DNA from: Agrobacterium tumefaciens
GTDB lineage: Bacteria > Pseudomonadota > Alphaproteobacteria > Rhizobiales > Rhizobiaceae
DNA: 64,000 bases
Reading direction: 5' to 3'
NCBI RefSeq assembly: GCF_009649785.1
Contig: NZ_WJOK01000003.1
Coordinates: forward strand, 186,001-250,000
This document shows positions 55,590-64,000 of this stretch, piece after piece (position 1 is the stretch's first letter; each line of letters begins with the position of its first letter). Made by a program: the position numbers and the translations under genes. The notes beneath the pieces are model-generated. The model did no database searches and was not told where the DNA came from. It saw only the letters and a program-made list of their open reading frames with translations.

Positions 55590-56795
55590 ATGTCGAAAAA
55601 ACTTCCCGTCACTGTCCTCTCCGGCTTTCTTGGTGCCGGAAAAACAACGCTTCTCAACCATATTCTCGCCAACCGCGACGGTCTGCGGGTCGCGTTGATC
55701 GTTAACGACATGAGCGAGATCAATATCGATGCGGCACTTGTGCGAGATGGCGGCGCCAATCTTTCGCGCACCGAGGAACAGCTTGTGGAAATGACCAATG
55801 GCTGCATCTGTTGCACGCTGCGCGACGACCTTCTGAATGAGGTACGCGCGCTCGCCGAGCAGGGCCGGTTTGATTATCTGCTGATCGAATCCACCGGCAT
55901 TGCCGAGCCGCTGCCAGTGGCCGCCACTTTCGATTTTCGCGATGAAAACGGTCGCAGCCTTTCCGATGTCGCGCATCTGGACACGATGGTGACGGTGGTG
56001 GATGCCGCCAATCTTCTCAACGACTACGGTTCCTCTGACTTTCTTGCCGACCGTGGTGAGACGGCGGGCGAAGGGGACAACCGAACCATCGTAGACCTCC
56101 TGGTCGAGCAGATCGAATTTGCCGATGTCGTCGTCCTCAACAAGATCGGCACTGCCACGCCGGATGAGCGGGACGCCGCCCGCAAGATCATCGTCGGGCT
56201 GAACCCGGATGCGAAACTCATTGAGGCCGATTTCGGCAAGGTGGAACTGAAGGAGGTGCTGGGCACCGGCCGCTTCGATTTCGCCAAGGCCGAAGAACAC
56301 CCGCTGTGGTTCAAGGAGTTGCACGGTTTCAAGGACCACATTCCCGAGACCGAGGAATATGGCATCCGCTCCTTCGTTTACCGCGCCAGAAAGCCTTTCG
56401 ATCCCGTGCTGTTCCAACGTTTTATCGACCGCGCCTGGCCCGGTGTGGTGCGCGCCAAAGGCTTCTTCTGGCTGGCCACGCGGCCAGCTTATGTCGGGGA
56501 GATAAGCCAGGCCGGCGCACTGGTGCGCACCGGCAAGATGGGCCTTTGGTGGTCCGCCGTGCCGAGCGAGCAATGGCCGCGCGAGCAGCAGTTCCTCGAC
56601 ATGATGAAGCCCTATCTCGACCCGGTCTTTGGCGACCGCCGGCAGGAAATCGTCTTCATCGGTTCCGATCCCATGAGCGAAGCGCGCATCCGCGCGCAGC
56701 TCGATGCGTGCCTGATCGACACAGATGCCTTCACCCCGGACGCATGGCGACACCTGCCCGACCCCTTCGCCAGCTGGGACCGGCAGGCGGCTTGA
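55590..56795 (+). CDS. COG0523/CobW-family GTPase, zinc metallochaperone type
   Basis: A 401-residue G3E P-loop GTPase. Walker [12 protein letters not shown] at 12-22, the metal-binding CICC at 72-75 ([18 protein letters not shown]), [15 protein letters not shown], the guanine-specificity NKIG, and a CobW C-terminal domain with [16 protein letters not shown]. Family members deliver zinc to client proteins under zinc starvation. A Zur-like box covers its promoter. It diverges from znuCBA. Published work on A. tumefaciens describes a Zur-repressed COG0523 gene, which fits this setting. ATG 55590 follows AACGAGGCCCGC. Confidence 0.92.
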   Translation: MSKKLPVTVLSGFLGAGKTTLLNHILANRDGLRVALIVNDMSEINIDAALVRDGGANLSRTEEQLVEMTNGCICCTLRDDLLNEVRALAEQGRFDYLLIESTGIAEPLPVAATFDFRDENGRSLSDVAHLDTMVTVVDAANLLNDYGSSDFLADRGETAGEGDNRTIVDLLVEQIEFADVVVLNKIGTATPDERDAARKIIVGLNPDAKLIEADFGKVELKEVLGTGRFDFAKAEEHPLWFKELHGFKDHIPETEEYGIRSFVYRARKPFDPVLFQRFIDRAWPGVVRAKGFFWLATRPAYVGEISQAGALVRTGKMGLWWSAVPSEQWPREQQFLDMMKPYLDPVFGDRRQEIVFIGSDPMSEARIRAQLDACLIDTDAFTPDAWRHLPDPFASWDRQAA

Positions 56796-56840
56796 TTGGT
56801 TCTCAACTCCGACCTTTTTGACGAGTGGATGCCTCTTTCG

Positions 56841-56863
56841 CCTTCTCCCCGTCGGGGAGAAGG
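56841..56863. terminator. Hairpin between convergent genes
   Basis: CCTTCTCCCC (56841-56850) pairs perfectly with GGGGAGAAGG (56854-56863) around GTC. It lies between the GTPase stop (56795) and the convergent YqaA-like stop (56879). The motif is also a common intergenic palindrome in rhizobia. No long T-run follows. Confidence 0.65.
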
Positions 56864-56878
56864 TATCGGCAACGCAAT

Positions 56879-57316
56879 TCAAAGAAAATTCAGCGTCACC
56901 AGCGTCAGCACGAGATAACGCCCAACCTTGGCAATGGTAACAAGCAGAAGAAAAACCGGCAGCGGCTCCTTCATGATGCCGGCCGCAACCGTCAGCGGAT
57001 CGCCGATCAGCGGCGCCCAGCTGAGCAGCAGCGACCACTTGCCGTAACGCCTGTACCAGTTCTGGGCACGTTGCAGCGCGGCTTCCCCCACAGGAAACCA
57101 CCGCCGATGCCGGAAGCGTTCGATGCCACGGCCGAGCAGCCAGTTGGCGAGGGATCCGGCGACATTGCCGGCACTGGCAACAGTAACCAACAGCCAGACC
57201 GGCTGGGACTTCAAAATAATCAGGCCGGCAAGTGCGGCCTCCGACTGCATGGGCAGGATGGTTGCCGCGACAAAAGCCGTCAGAAACAAACCCGCATATA
57301 CCGCCAGATCGGCCAT
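56879..57316 (-). CDS. YqaA-like (DedA/SNARE-associated) membrane protein
   Basis: A 145-residue membrane protein of the DedA-related YqaA type with four hydrophobic segments: VYAGLFLTAFVAATILPMQS at the start, then LAGLIILKSQPVWLLVTVAS, the family stretch GNVAGSLANWLLGRG, and the late WYRRYGKWSLLLSWAPLIGD with a conserved PLIGDPLT. ATG 57316 is chosen; a longer reading to 57373 is non-conserved. It lies downstream of the second COG0523 gene and the small CX4C gene, and could be in the same minus-strand unit after a 94-base gap. Its cellular role is not established. Confidence 0.85.
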   Translation of the reverse strand: MADLAVYAGLFLTAFVAATILPMQSEAALAGLIILKSQPVWLLVTVASAGNVAGSLANWLLGRGIERFRHRRWFPVGEAALQRAQNWYRRYGKWSLLLSWAPLIGDPLTVAAGIMKEPLPVFLLLVTIAKVGRYLVLTLVTLNFL

Positions 57317-57410
57317 TCCGTACCCTTCACATTTAGCGAATCCCGCTGCTCCTGAAGTGCCGGATGACGGCACCTGTCGTCAAGCGCCACGGCGTTCGAT
57401 ACAGATGGCC

Positions 57411-57689
57411 TTACGGCGGATTGGCGGCGACGGATCTGACGATATCATCACGCTCTATATCCAGCAGCGCCTGGTGAACTGAGAATTGCCGGGTTTCGCC
57501 GGATGCGGACAAAACGAGGATTACCGTTTCCTTCGGCGGGCAATCCGGCTGTACGCAGGCAATCTCGTTGACGGAAACGATCTCGTCTTCGCGGAGGGCA
57601 AGCAGTTCCCGCGTCCAGTGTTTCACAAGACGGGCCTTAGAGACTATCGCAGAGCCGCTGCGTGCAAGCGGATTTGCTCTTGCCGTCAT
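57411..57689 (-). CDS. Small conserved-looking protein with CX4C motif, linked to the second COG0523 GTPase
   Basis: A 92-residue protein I do not recognise. It contains CVQPDCPPKETVILVL (two cysteines four residues apart, near 47-52) followed by a short beta-rich stretch ending in LLDIERDDI. The start overlaps the GTPase stop as ATGA (57686-57689), so the two are translationally coupled and under the same Zur-like box. A soluble zinc-binding partner or client of the GTPase is one possibility; that is inference from the cysteines and the coupling only. Confidence 0.72.
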   Translation of the reverse strand: MTARANPLARSGSAIVSKARLVKHWTRELLALREDEIVSVNEIACVQPDCPPKETVILVLSASGETRQFSVHQALLDIERDDIVRSVAANPP

Positions 57690-58792
57690 CGGAAAACCCT
57701 TCTTGCTGCCTGCGAGGCCAATGCCTCAAAAAGATCGCGGATCGGCTGCTGCGGCATATCCATGCCGATGAGGACAACACGTGTTGCACGGTTGCCATCC
57801 GGCCAGCTTTCCAGACGGCTCAGCGGATAAAGCCGGTGCTGCACGGCATGGGCGACCACTGGACGGTCCGGATCATCCGTCGCACCGAAAATTCCCTTGA
57901 GCCGCAGCAGGCCGGAATGCACGTTGCTGGTGACGAGTTCGAGAAAGGTGACGATCGCCTGCGGATCGAAAGCGCCTTCGAACGTCAAATCGAACGCCTC
58001 GACCCCCGCACCATGACGATTGATATCGTGCACGTGCGCCGCATGCAGGCTCAGCCTGTCGGCGGCAAGCCAACCCGTTACGTCTTCCGGCTTGTTACGC
58101 AAGGAATAATCCGCCGGCGCAAACAGCGACATCAGATTGAAGTCGCGCGCGTTGCGGTCATGCAGACGCGCGGCAGGATTGAGATCGGAGAGGCTCTCAC
58201 AGCCCCTCGCCGCCCCGTCAGTGAGATCGGTTTTGGTCAAAACAATGTGATCGGCAAAGGCAAGCTGTTTCCAGCCCTCGATGAAACTGTCGAGCATCGC
58301 CTGGCCGGAGGTAATGTCGAAAACAGTAACGACACCGGAGAGATGAAAGTGGCGGGCGACGATATGGTCGCGCAGGCCGGCGGCAGGCGTACCACCGGGA
58401 ATCAGGCTGTTGATGATCGGCGCAGGATCGGCAAGGCCAGTGGTTTCGATGACGACACGCGATATTTCCGGCACCAACCCTTCCAGAAAGGCCAGATGCA
58501 ACTCGTAAAGCGAGGTGCGGATATCGCTGGTGGCGGTGCAGCAGATGCAGCCGGTCGTGGTCCTGAAATAACGCTCCGAACCGGTGCGGACCAAGCCGTG
58601 ATCGATGGGCACCGAACCGAATTCGTTGACGATGACGGCGGCACCACGCATTTCCGGTTCGCTCAGAAGCTCGTTCAGAAGCGTGGTCTTGCCCGCCCCC
58701 AGAAAGCCGGTAAGCAGTGTGACAGGCACCGTTCCGGTGGATGGGGTGACGGACGAGACGTCTTCTGGTGCAACCGCCTTCTTCCGCTTCAT
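57686..58792 (-). CDS. Second COG0523/CobW-family GTPase
   Basis: A 368-residue G3E GTPase with Walker [12 protein letters not shown] at 29-39, NEFGSVPIDHGLV, CICC at 82-85 (TTGCICCTATSDIRTSLYEL), ETTGLADPAPIINSL, and specificity motif TKTD. It is clearly divergent from the copy at 55590, so not a recent duplication. ATG 58792 is chosen; GTG at 58801 after GAAGG is a credible alternative, and TTG at 58822 is unlikely. A Zur-like box lies at 58841-58857. It leads a unit with the small CX4C gene and possibly the YqaA-like gene. It may be the ortholog of the A. tumefaciens COG0523 gene reported as Zur-regulated. Confidence 0.92.
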   Translation of the reverse strand: MKRKKAVAPEDVSSVTPSTGTVPVTLLTGFLGAGKTTLLNELLSEPEMRGAAVIVNEFGSVPIDHGLVRTGSERYFRTTTGCICCTATSDIRTSLYELHLAFLEGLVPEISRVVIETTGLADPAPIINSLIPGGTPAAGLRDHIVARHFHLSGVVTVFDITSGQAMLDSFIEGWKQLAFADHIVLTKTDLTDGAARGCESLSDLNPAARLHDRNARDFNLMSLFAPADYSLRNKPEDVTGWLAADRLSLHAAHVHDINRHGAGVEAFDLTFEGAFDPQAIVTFLELVTSNVHSGLLRLKGIFGATDDPDRPVVAHAVQHRLYPLSRLESWPDGNRATRVVLIGMDMPQQPIRDLFEALASQAARRVFR

Positions 58793-58840
58793 TCCCAACA
58801 CATCCGCACCTTCAAGCAGCAAATCTTGGAGAGATTTAAT

Positions 58841-58857
58841 ACGTAATGTAATAACAT
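58841..58857. promoter_or_regulatory. Zur-like box upstream of the second COG0523 gene
   Basis: ACGTAATGTAATAACAT fits the consensus AYGTAATGNWATWACRT derived from the three boxes near znuC and the first GTPase. It lies about 50 bases before the chosen start, where it would cover the promoter. Confidence 0.8.
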
Positions 58858-58986
58858 ATCAATACTTCTTGTTAGAAATTGCTCTTGAACATGGCATCCG
58901 CAGACTGCTTCCGGTATCCCGTCCCGAGCCATGCCCACAAGCACACGAAAAAACCAAAGCGGACCCAAAATGGAATAATAAAACCG

Positions 58987-59012
58987 TTTCGTTCACTTTC
59001 GTTTTTTTCGTT
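58987..59012. promoter_or_regulatory. Three TTTCGTT direct repeats upstream of ugpB, DeoR/GlpR-type operator candidate
   Basis: TTTCGTT occurs at 58987-58993, 58997-59003 and 59006-59012, about one helical turn apart. DeoR-family regulators such as GlpR favour TTCG-containing repeats. A promoter-like pair TTGCAT (59023-59028) and TTAAAT (59046-59051) with 17-base spacing lies just downstream. The rest of the gap 58858-59153 shows no gene. Confidence 0.55.
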
Positions 59013-59153
59013 CCACCATCTATTGCATTTTCATTAGAGTTCGCTTTAAATCAGGCCGCTAATACAGAAAAGCTCGCCCGCAGCTATATCGAGGAGGATA
59101 GGCTGCAATAAGGGGCTGTATCTTTTACTGTTTTTAAAATGGGAGGAATCGCC

Positions 59154-60458
59154 TTGAAAAAACTCAGCTACCGTCTTGCTGCGGCATCTGCGCTTTCGTT
59201 TTTTGTCACATCGAACGCATTCGCCGCGACGGAAATTCAGTGGTGGCATGCCATGACCGGCGCCAATAACGAGGTCGTGGACGCGCTCGCGAAAGAGTTC
59301 AACGATAGCCAGACAAACTACAAGATCATGCCCGTCTTCAAGGGCACCTATCCGGAAACCCTGAATGCCGGCATTGCGGCCTTCCGCGCCAAGCAGCCGC
59401 CGGCGATCATTCAGGTCTTCGACGCCGGTTCCGGCGTGATGATGGGTGCTGCCGGCGCAATCAAACCGGTGGCGGAAGTACTGAAGGAGGGCGGCTACAC
59501 CTTCAACAAGGACGAATATCTGGCCGGCATCGTCGCCTATTATTCCAAGCCTGACGGCACCATGCTGTCCTTCCCCTATAATTCGTCCTCACCGATCCTG
59601 TATTACAACAAGGACACCTTCCAGAAGGCAGGCCTTGACCCGGCAAATCCGCCGAAGACCTGGCCGGAGGTTTTCGAAGCTGCCAAGAAGATCAAGACAA
59701 GCGGCGCTGCCCAATGCGGATTCACCTCAACATGGTTGACCTGGATCCAGACCGAAAACTTTGCCGCATGGAACAACGTCTCCTATGGCAGCAATGAAAA
59801 CGGGCTGGGCGGCACCGATGTGAAGCTTGCCGTCAACGCGCCGCTCTTCGTCGAACACTTCCAGGCCATTGCCGACCTTGCGAAAGACGGCACCTTCCGT
59901 TACGGCGGGCGCACTTCGGAAGCCAAGCAGCTGTTCATGTCCGGCGAATGCGGCATCCTTACCGAATCCTCCGGCGGCCTTGGGGATATCATCAAGACCG
60001 GCATGAATTACGGTATCGGCCAGCTTCCCTATTACGAGGGTCATGGTCCGCAGAACACCATTCCCGGTGGCGCGAGCCTCTGGGTCTTCGGCGGCAAGAG
60101 CGATGCCGAATATAAAGGTGTGGCCGAGTTCTTCCATTTCCTTTCCCAGACCAAGATCCAGTCTCGTCTGCATCAGGTCTCCGGATACATGCCGGTAACG
60201 ATCGCGGCCTATGAGGAAACCAAGAAATCCGGCTTCTATGACAAGAATCCCGGCCGCGAAACGCCACTTCTGCAGATGATGGGCAAGCCACCGACAGAAA
60301 ACTCCAAGGGCGTGCGCCTCGTGAACCTGCCGCAGGTCCGCGACATCATGAACGAAGAGTTCGAGGCGATGCTGGCCGGCAAGCAGGACGCGAAATCCGC
60401 ACTCGACAAGATTGTCACGCGCGGTGATGCGGCCATCAAGCAGGCAACCGGCAACTAA
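59154..60458 (+). CDS. ugpB: sn-Glycerol-3-phosphate ABC binding protein
   Basis: A 434-residue UgpB-type binding protein for sn-glycerol-3-phosphate and its diesters. The signal peptide ends at NAFA-ATE. Mature stretches typical of Ugp[86 protein letters not shown] and [19 protein letters not shown]. The start is taken as TTG at 59154 because GGGAGGA lies six bases upstream; ATG 59139 would sit on top of that ribosome site. First gene of the ugpBAEC operon. Confidence 0.93.
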   Translation: MKKLSYRLAAASALSFFVTSNAFAATEIQWWHAMTGANNEVVDALAKEFNDSQTNYKIMPVFKGTYPETLNAGIAAFRAKQPPAIIQVFDAGSGVMMGAAGAIKPVAEVLKEGGYTFNKDEYLAGIVAYYSKPDGTMLSFPYNSSSPILYYNKDTFQKAGLDPANPPKTWPEVFEAAKKIKTSGAAQCGFTSTWLTWIQTENFAAWNNVSYGSNENGLGGTDVKLAVNAPLFVEHFQAIADLAKDGTFRYGGRTSEAKQLFMSGECGILTESSGGLGDIIKTGMNYGIGQLPYYEGHGPQNTIPGGASLWVFGGKSDAEYKGVAEFFHFLSQTKIQSRLHQVSGYMPVTIAAYEETKKSGFYDKNPGRETPLLQMMGKPPTENSKGVRLVNLPQVRDIMNEEFEAMLAGKQDAKSALDKIVTRGDAAIKQATGN

Positions 60459-60471
60459 ACGATCCCTGCCC

Positions 60472-60500
60472 CCGCCCGCATCCTCACCCGGTGCGGGCGG
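60472..60500 (+). repeat. Hairpin between ugpB and ugpA
   Basis: CCGCCCGCA (60472-60480) pairs perfectly with TGCGGGCGG (60492-60500) around an 11-base loop, 13 bases after the ugpB stop. No T-run follows. It is the same arrangement as in the other transport operons of the window. Confidence 0.65.
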
Positions 60501-60526
60501 TATTCCCATTTCATCAGGAGATCGCC

Positions 60527-61408
60527 GTGCAAAGCGTCGTATTCCCCAACAAGATCCTGCCCTATCTGCTGGTCGCGCCACAGATCATCCTGACGGTGAT
60601 CTTTTTCTTCTGGCCCGCAAGTCAGGCGCTCTACCAGTCGACCATGCGCGAGGATGCCTTCGGGCTGAACAGCAATTTCGTCGGGCTGGCCAATTTTTCC
60701 GCCGTACTTTCGGATGAAAGCTATCTGAACGCGCTGCACGTCACGGTCATTTTCAGCGTCCTGACCGCACTCGTCTCGATGGGGCTGGCATTGCTTCTGG
60801 CAACGGCGGCAGACCGCGTGGTGCGCGGCAAGGGTTTTTACCGCACCATGATGATCATGCCCTATGCTGTGGCACCCGCCGTCGCTGGCATGCTCTGGCT
60901 GTTCATGTTCAATCCGGCCATGGGAACCTTCTCCTATATCCTGCGCCGCAACGGCATCATGTGGGACCCGCTGCTCAACGGCAATCAGGCCATGCTGCTC
61001 GTGGTCGCAGCCGCCGCATGGAAGCAGATCAGCTACAATTTCCTGTTTTTTGTCGCAGGCTTGCAGGCAATTCCGAAATCATTGCTGGAGGCGGCCTCCA
61101 TTGACGGCGCACGCGGTTCGCGGCGCTTCTGGACCATCGTTTTCCCGCTGCTGGCGCCGACAACATTCTTCCTGCTGGTCGTCAACACCGTCTATGCCTT
61201 CTTCGATACGTTCGGCATCATCCACGCAGTTACTGGCGGCGGCCCTGCCAAGGCGACAGAAACACTGGTCTACAAGGTCTACAATGATGGCTTCGTTAAC
61301 CTGAACCTCGGCTCTTCCGCCGCGCAATCCGTCATCCTGATGGTGATCGTCATTGCGTTGACCGCCTTCCAGTTCCGCTTCGTCGAGAAGCGCGTGCACT
61401 ACGGCTGA
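60527..61408 (+). CDS. ugpA: sn-Glycerol-3-phosphate ABC permease
   Basis: A 293-residue permease with first span [20 protein letters not shown], the family stretch [20 protein letters not shown], coupling loop [20 protein letters not shown] and [20 protein letters not shown]. The start is GTG at 60527, six bases after CAGGAG; a longer ATG-initiated reading at 60491 runs through the hairpin and is rejected. It pairs with UgpE. Confidence 0.93.
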   Translation: MQSVVFPNKILPYLLVAPQIILTVIFFFWPASQALYQSTMREDAFGLNSNFVGLANFSAVLSDESYLNALHVTVIFSVLTALVSMGLALLLATAADRVVRGKGFYRTMMIMPYAVAPAVAGMLWLFMFNPAMGTFSYILRRNGIMWDPLLNGNQAMLLVVAAAAWKQISYNFLFFVAGLQAIPKSLLEAASIDGARGSRRFWTIVFPLLAPTTFFLLVVNTVYAFFDTFGIIHAVTGGGPAKATETLVYKVYNDGFVNLNLGSSAAQSVILMVIVIALTAFQFRFVEKRVHYG

Positions 61409-61418
61409 GGATTTCCTG

Positions 61419-62267
61419 ATGATTGAAAATCGCCCGGTCGCCCGCGTGATCGCCCATCTGATGCTGGTTCTCGGCATCATCATCGTGGCCTTCCCGATCT
61501 ACTACACCTTCATCGCGTCATCCATGACGTCGAATGACATCATTCGCCCACCGATGTCGCTGCTGCCCGGCGACCATCTTGGTGAAAACTATACAGATGC
61601 CATGGTCGGCGGCGTCGAAAGAGTGGTCGGCGTCAGCCTTGAACGGCTGCTGTTCAACAGCTTCGTGGTGGCGCTCGCCATTGCCATCGGCAAGATCGTC
61701 ATTTCTTTCCTGTCGGCTTTCGCAATCGTATTTTTCCGTTTTCCATTTCGCATGGGCTTCTTCTGGATGATCTTCATCACGCTCATGCTGCCGGTCGAGG
61801 TGCGCATCCTGCCCACATACAAGGTCATCGTCGACCTCGGGCTTATCGATACCTATGCGGGACTGACGCTTCCGCTGATGGCGTCCGCGACGGCGACGTT
61901 CCTGTTCCGGCAGTTTTTCCTGACCATTCCCGGCGAAATGGTCGAGGCGGCTCGTATCGACAATGCAGGGCCGTTCCGCTTCATGCGCGATATTCTGCTG
62001 CCGCTGTCGAAAACCAATATCGCCGCTCTCTTCGTGATCCTGTTCATCTATGGCTGGACCCAGTATCTCTGGCCGCTGCTCGTGACCAACGACGCCAAGA
62101 TGAACACGATCATCATCGGCCTCAAGCGCATGGTGGATTTCACCGACGCTTCGACGCCCTGGAATTATGTGATGGTGACGGCGATCCTCGCCATCATCCC
62201 CCCGATTATCGTTGTGGTGCTGATGCAGCGCTGGTTCGTCAAAGGTTTGGTGGAGACCGAGAAGTAA
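61419..62267 (+). CDS. ugpE: sn-Glycerol-3-phosphate ABC permease
   Basis: A 282-residue permease. First span [40 protein letters not shown], coupling loop [20 protein letters not shown] and [20 protein letters not shown] are UgpE-like. ATG 61419 follows GAGGATTTCCTG, 10 bases after the ugpA stop. Its TAA shares one base with the ugpC start (TAATG at 62265-62269), giving coupled translation. Confidence 0.93.
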   Translation: MIENRPVARVIAHLMLVLGIIIVAFPIYYTFIASSMTSNDIIRPPMSLLPGDHLGENYTDAMVGGVERVVGVSLERLLFNSFVVALAIAIGKIVISFLSAFAIVFFRFPFRMGFFWMIFITLMLPVEVRILPTYKVIVDLGLIDTYAGLTLPLMASATATFLFRQFFLTIPGEMVEAARIDNAGPFRFMRDILLPLSKTNIAALFVILFIYGWTQYLWPLLVTNDAKMNTIIIGLKRMVDFTDASTPWNYVMVTAILAIIPPIIVVVLMQRWFVKGLVETEK

Positions 62268-63328
62268 TGGCAAAAATTGCGCTGAAAGACGTCCGCAAGG
62301 TTTACGGCGGCAATGTCGACGCCATCAAGGGCGTATCGATGGATATAGCCGATGGCGAGATGATCGTATTGGTCGGCCCCTCCGGCTGCGGAAAATCAAC
62401 ATTGCTGCGCATGATCGCCGGGCTGGAAAGCATATCGGGCGGTGAGATCGTCATCGGCGACCGCGTCGTCAACGATCTCGAACCGTCAGACCGAGATATT
62501 GCCATGGTGTTCCAGAACTACGCGCTTTACCCGCATATGACGGTGCGGCAGAACCTCGCCTATGGCCTCAAGAACCGCAACACGCCGAAGGACGAGATCG
62601 ACCGGCGTATCACCGAGGCAGCCAAGGCGCTGGAAATCGAACAATATCTGGAGCGCAGGCCGCGCCAGCTCTCGGGTGGCCAGCGCCAGCGCGTGGCGAT
62701 GGGCCGTGCCATCGTGCGCAAGCCCGCCGCATTCCTGTTCGATGAGCCGCTGTCCAACCTCGATGCCAAGCTGCGCGTGCAGATGCGCGTCGAAATCCGC
62801 CGCCTGCAACGTTCTCTCGCCACCACCAGCGTCTACGTAACCCATGATCAGATGGAAGCCATGACGCTGGCCGACCGCCTCGTGGTGCTGAATGCCGGCC
62901 GCATCGAGCAGATCGGCACTCCGATCGAGCTTTACGAAAAACCGGCCACCACCTTCGTCGCCACCTTCATCGGTTCGCCCTCCATGAACCTCCTGCCCTA
63001 CGGCACCCCATCGGCTAACGGTGCATCCGGGTGGTCGGTGAATGGATCAGGCGCGCTGCCGCAAACCACCGCAACACTGGGCATCCGTCCGGAAGACATC
63101 ACGCTCGCGGAAACAGAAGCTCCCGATGCCGCTTTCACTGGCACCGTGCGGGTGGACGCCGTGGAACTGGTGGGCGCGGAAAGCTACGTGCATGGCTCCT
63201 TCACAGACGGCACCACCATCGTCTTCCGCGTTCCCGGCCGCTCGCAGCTTGGTATCGGCGAGAACCTGCGGATTGCCGCCCAGACGAAGGACTTCCATCT
63301 GTTCGATGCGGCGGGGAAGCGGATTTAG
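62267..63328 (+). CDS. ugpC: sn-Glycerol-3-phosphate ABC ATPase
   Basis: A 353-residue MalK-class ATPase: Walker [10 protein letters not shown] near residue 40, Q-loop [20 protein letters not shown], signature [15 protein letters not shown] near 135, Walker [15 protein letters not shown] and switch [11 protein letters not shown]. The C-terminal TOBE domain includes [14 protein letters not shown] and [12 protein letters not shown]. Last gene of ugpBAEC; no ugpQ phosphodiesterase follows in the window. Confidence 0.94.
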   Translation: MAKIALKDVRKVYGGNVDAIKGVSMDIADGEMIVLVGPSGCGKSTLLRMIAGLESISGGEIVIGDRVVNDLEPSDRDIAMVFQNYALYPHMTVRQNLAYGLKNRNTPKDEIDRRITEAAKALEIEQYLERRPRQLSGGQRQRVAMGRAIVRKPAAFLFDEPLSNLDAKLRVQMRVEIRRLQRSLATTSVYVTHDQMEAMTLADRLVVLNAGRIEQIGTPIELYEKPATTFVATFIGSPSMNLLPYGTPSANGASGWSVNGSGALPQTTATLGIRPEDITLAETEAPDAAFTGTVRVDAVELVGAESYVHGSFTDGTTIVFRVPGRSQLGIGENLRIAAQTKDFHLFDAAGKRI

Positions 63329-63350
63329 GGTCTTACGAAGGACAAGGAGA

Positions 63351-63370
63351 CACCCGCCTCTCGGCGGGTG
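63351..63370. terminator. Hairpin between ugpC and the convergent glyoxalase-related gene
   Basis: CACCCGCC (63351-63358) pairs perfectly with GGCGGGTG (63363-63370) around TCTC. It lies 22 bases after the ugpC stop and just before the convergent stop at 63377. There is no clear T-run on either strand. Confidence 0.65.
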
Positions 63371-63376
63371 CTCGGA

Positions 63377-63820
63377 CTACCAGACCAGCTCAACCTGTGG
63401 CCTACCGTTGGAGGTTTTCTCCACCGTGCGTCCGGACGTATCGATATTGCAGTGGATACGCTGCCTGAAAGCCGAGAAGCTTTCGAAGGTCACCACATCC
63501 ACGGGATCGTCGAGATGCAGGGTCAGCCGGTAGCGTTCCGGGTCGCCGCCTAGCGTTTGCACGCCCAGAACGGAGGCCACGAAGGGCTGGCCTAGATAGA
63601 GGCCTTCCACCCGCGAACCAAGAAGATAGGGATTGAATGCGGGACGGTTTCCCGCCGTGGCATGCAGGGTGTTCCAGTCGCGGAAGCCATATTGCGCGGC
63701 GATGAGTTCAAGCGCCTTTGAATGGGTGATTGCCTGCCCCTGCCCTTCAAGGGCTGCGCGCAGCCGTTTTGCCTGCTCTTTCAATCCCTCAAGCGCGGGA
63801 AGCGGTTTGGACACGTTCAT
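63377..63820 (-). CDS. Small glyoxalase-superfamily-related protein, function unknown
   Basis: A 147-residue protein. Its N-terminal half (KPLPALEGLKEQAKRLRAAL, then HSKALELIAAQYGFRDWNTL) matches a conserved helical domain found in proteins annotated only as glyoxalase-related. The C-terminal half has a short beta-rich stretch (RYRLTLHLDDPVDVVTFESF). No catalytic residues can be assigned. ATG 63820 follows GGAGAACCGTT on the minus strand. It is transcribed toward ugpC and appears to be a single-gene unit. Confidence 0.75.
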   Translation of the reverse strand: MNVSKPLPALEGLKEQAKRLRAALEGQGQAITHSKALELIAAQYGFRDWNTLHATAGNRPAFNPYLLGSRVEGLYLGQPFVASVLGVQTLGGDPERYRLTLHLDDPVDVVTFESFSAFRQRIHCNIDTSGRTVEKTSNGRPQVELVW

Positions 63821-63904
63821 AACGGTTCTCCAACATGCGCATGCCGTATTTTTCCGAAGGGGTCCGCGTTGCCATCGACGACATGCAAAACATGGGGATG
63901 ACCG

Positions 63905-64000
63905 TTATTCCAAAAAGAGCTTCACCAAGGGCGTAAACGCCTGCGGACGGCCGGGGCTCTTCTGCCCGTGGCCGTCCATATAGCTCAGAAAGCGCCGCCC
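63905..64000 (-). CDS. C-terminal end of an unidentified gene, cut by the right edge
   Basis: On the minus strand an open frame enters from the right edge and ends at TAA (63905-63907). The last residues read FLSYMDGHGQKSPGRPQAFT then PLVKLFLE. Codon choice (GC-rich third positions) looks coding and the frame is open to the edge, but 31 residues are too few to name a family. An 84-base gap with no feature separates it from the glyoxalase-related gene. Confidence 0.5.
   Translation of the reverse strand, partial: GRRFLSYMDGHGQKSPGRPQAFTPLVKLFLE

Noticed and set aside
55488-57101. A 537-residue minus-strand frame opposite the first COG0523 gene
   Set aside because: It overlaps a well-supported GTPase, a hairpin and the YqaA-like gene in another frame; it is an antisense shadow.

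Overview
The window looks like a replicon of the Agrobacterium/Rhizobium group (Alphaproteobacteria, Rhizobiaceae). The DNA is GC-rich and dense with genes. It carries nine ABC uptake systems, glutaryl-CoA dehydrogenase, a polyol (Smo-type) transporter, ugpBAEC, znuABC with two COG0523 GTPases, and intergenic palindromic repeats of a rhizobial kind. I found no rRNA, tRNA, insertion sequence, prophage or CRISPR array. The assignment rests on recognising protein families by eye; no database search was run.

Layout. 1-5.9 kb: a metal-chelate uptake region, with FecCD-type permease (cut by the left edge) and ATPase, a NtaA/SnaA-type flavin monooxygenase, an IclR regulator and a TonB receptor. 6.0-8.2 kb: glutaryl-CoA dehydrogenase divergent from a LysR regulator. 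8.3-15.9 kb: a LacI-controlled purine salvage operon (spermidine/putrescine-type ABC transporter, nucleoside hydrolase, adenine deaminase). 16.0-17.3 kb: a CmlA/FloR-type phenicol exporter behind a nine-codon leader peptide and competing hairpins. 17.4-19.5 kb: an M20 amidohydrolase divergent from a phosphoribosyltransferase. 19.7-26.0 kb: M19 dipeptidase plus a complete Dpp/Opp-type transporter. 26.1-32.8 kb: LysR regulator and a second Dpp-type system without ATPases, followed by an amidase and a PfpI protein. 32.9-33.3 kb: a ribbon-helix-helix protein. 33.3-40.4 kb: a third peptide-type system in two divergent arms, with an M20 hydrolase and a two-domain ATPase. 40.6-45.9 kb: SorC-family regulator and SmoEFGK-type polyol transporter. 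45.9-52.1 kb (minus strand): FadR/GntR regulator, trans-sulfuration-type PLP enzyme and a sugar-type ABC transporter. 52.5-58.8 kb: znuABC, two COG0523 GTPases, a small CX4C protein and a YqaA-like membrane protein, with four Zur-like boxes. 59.1-63.3 kb: ugpBAEC. 63.4-64.0 kb: a small glyoxalase-related protein and the 3' end of another gene.

The window is mainly a scavenging region: most blocks pair an importer with the first catabolic enzyme for its likely substrate and a local regulator. Palindromic or repeated operator candidates can be read next to most of the regulators. In most operons a stable hairpin follows the binding-protein gene, which would fit extra expression of that gene. 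The most unusual structure is the apparently complete translational attenuator in front of the drug exporter.
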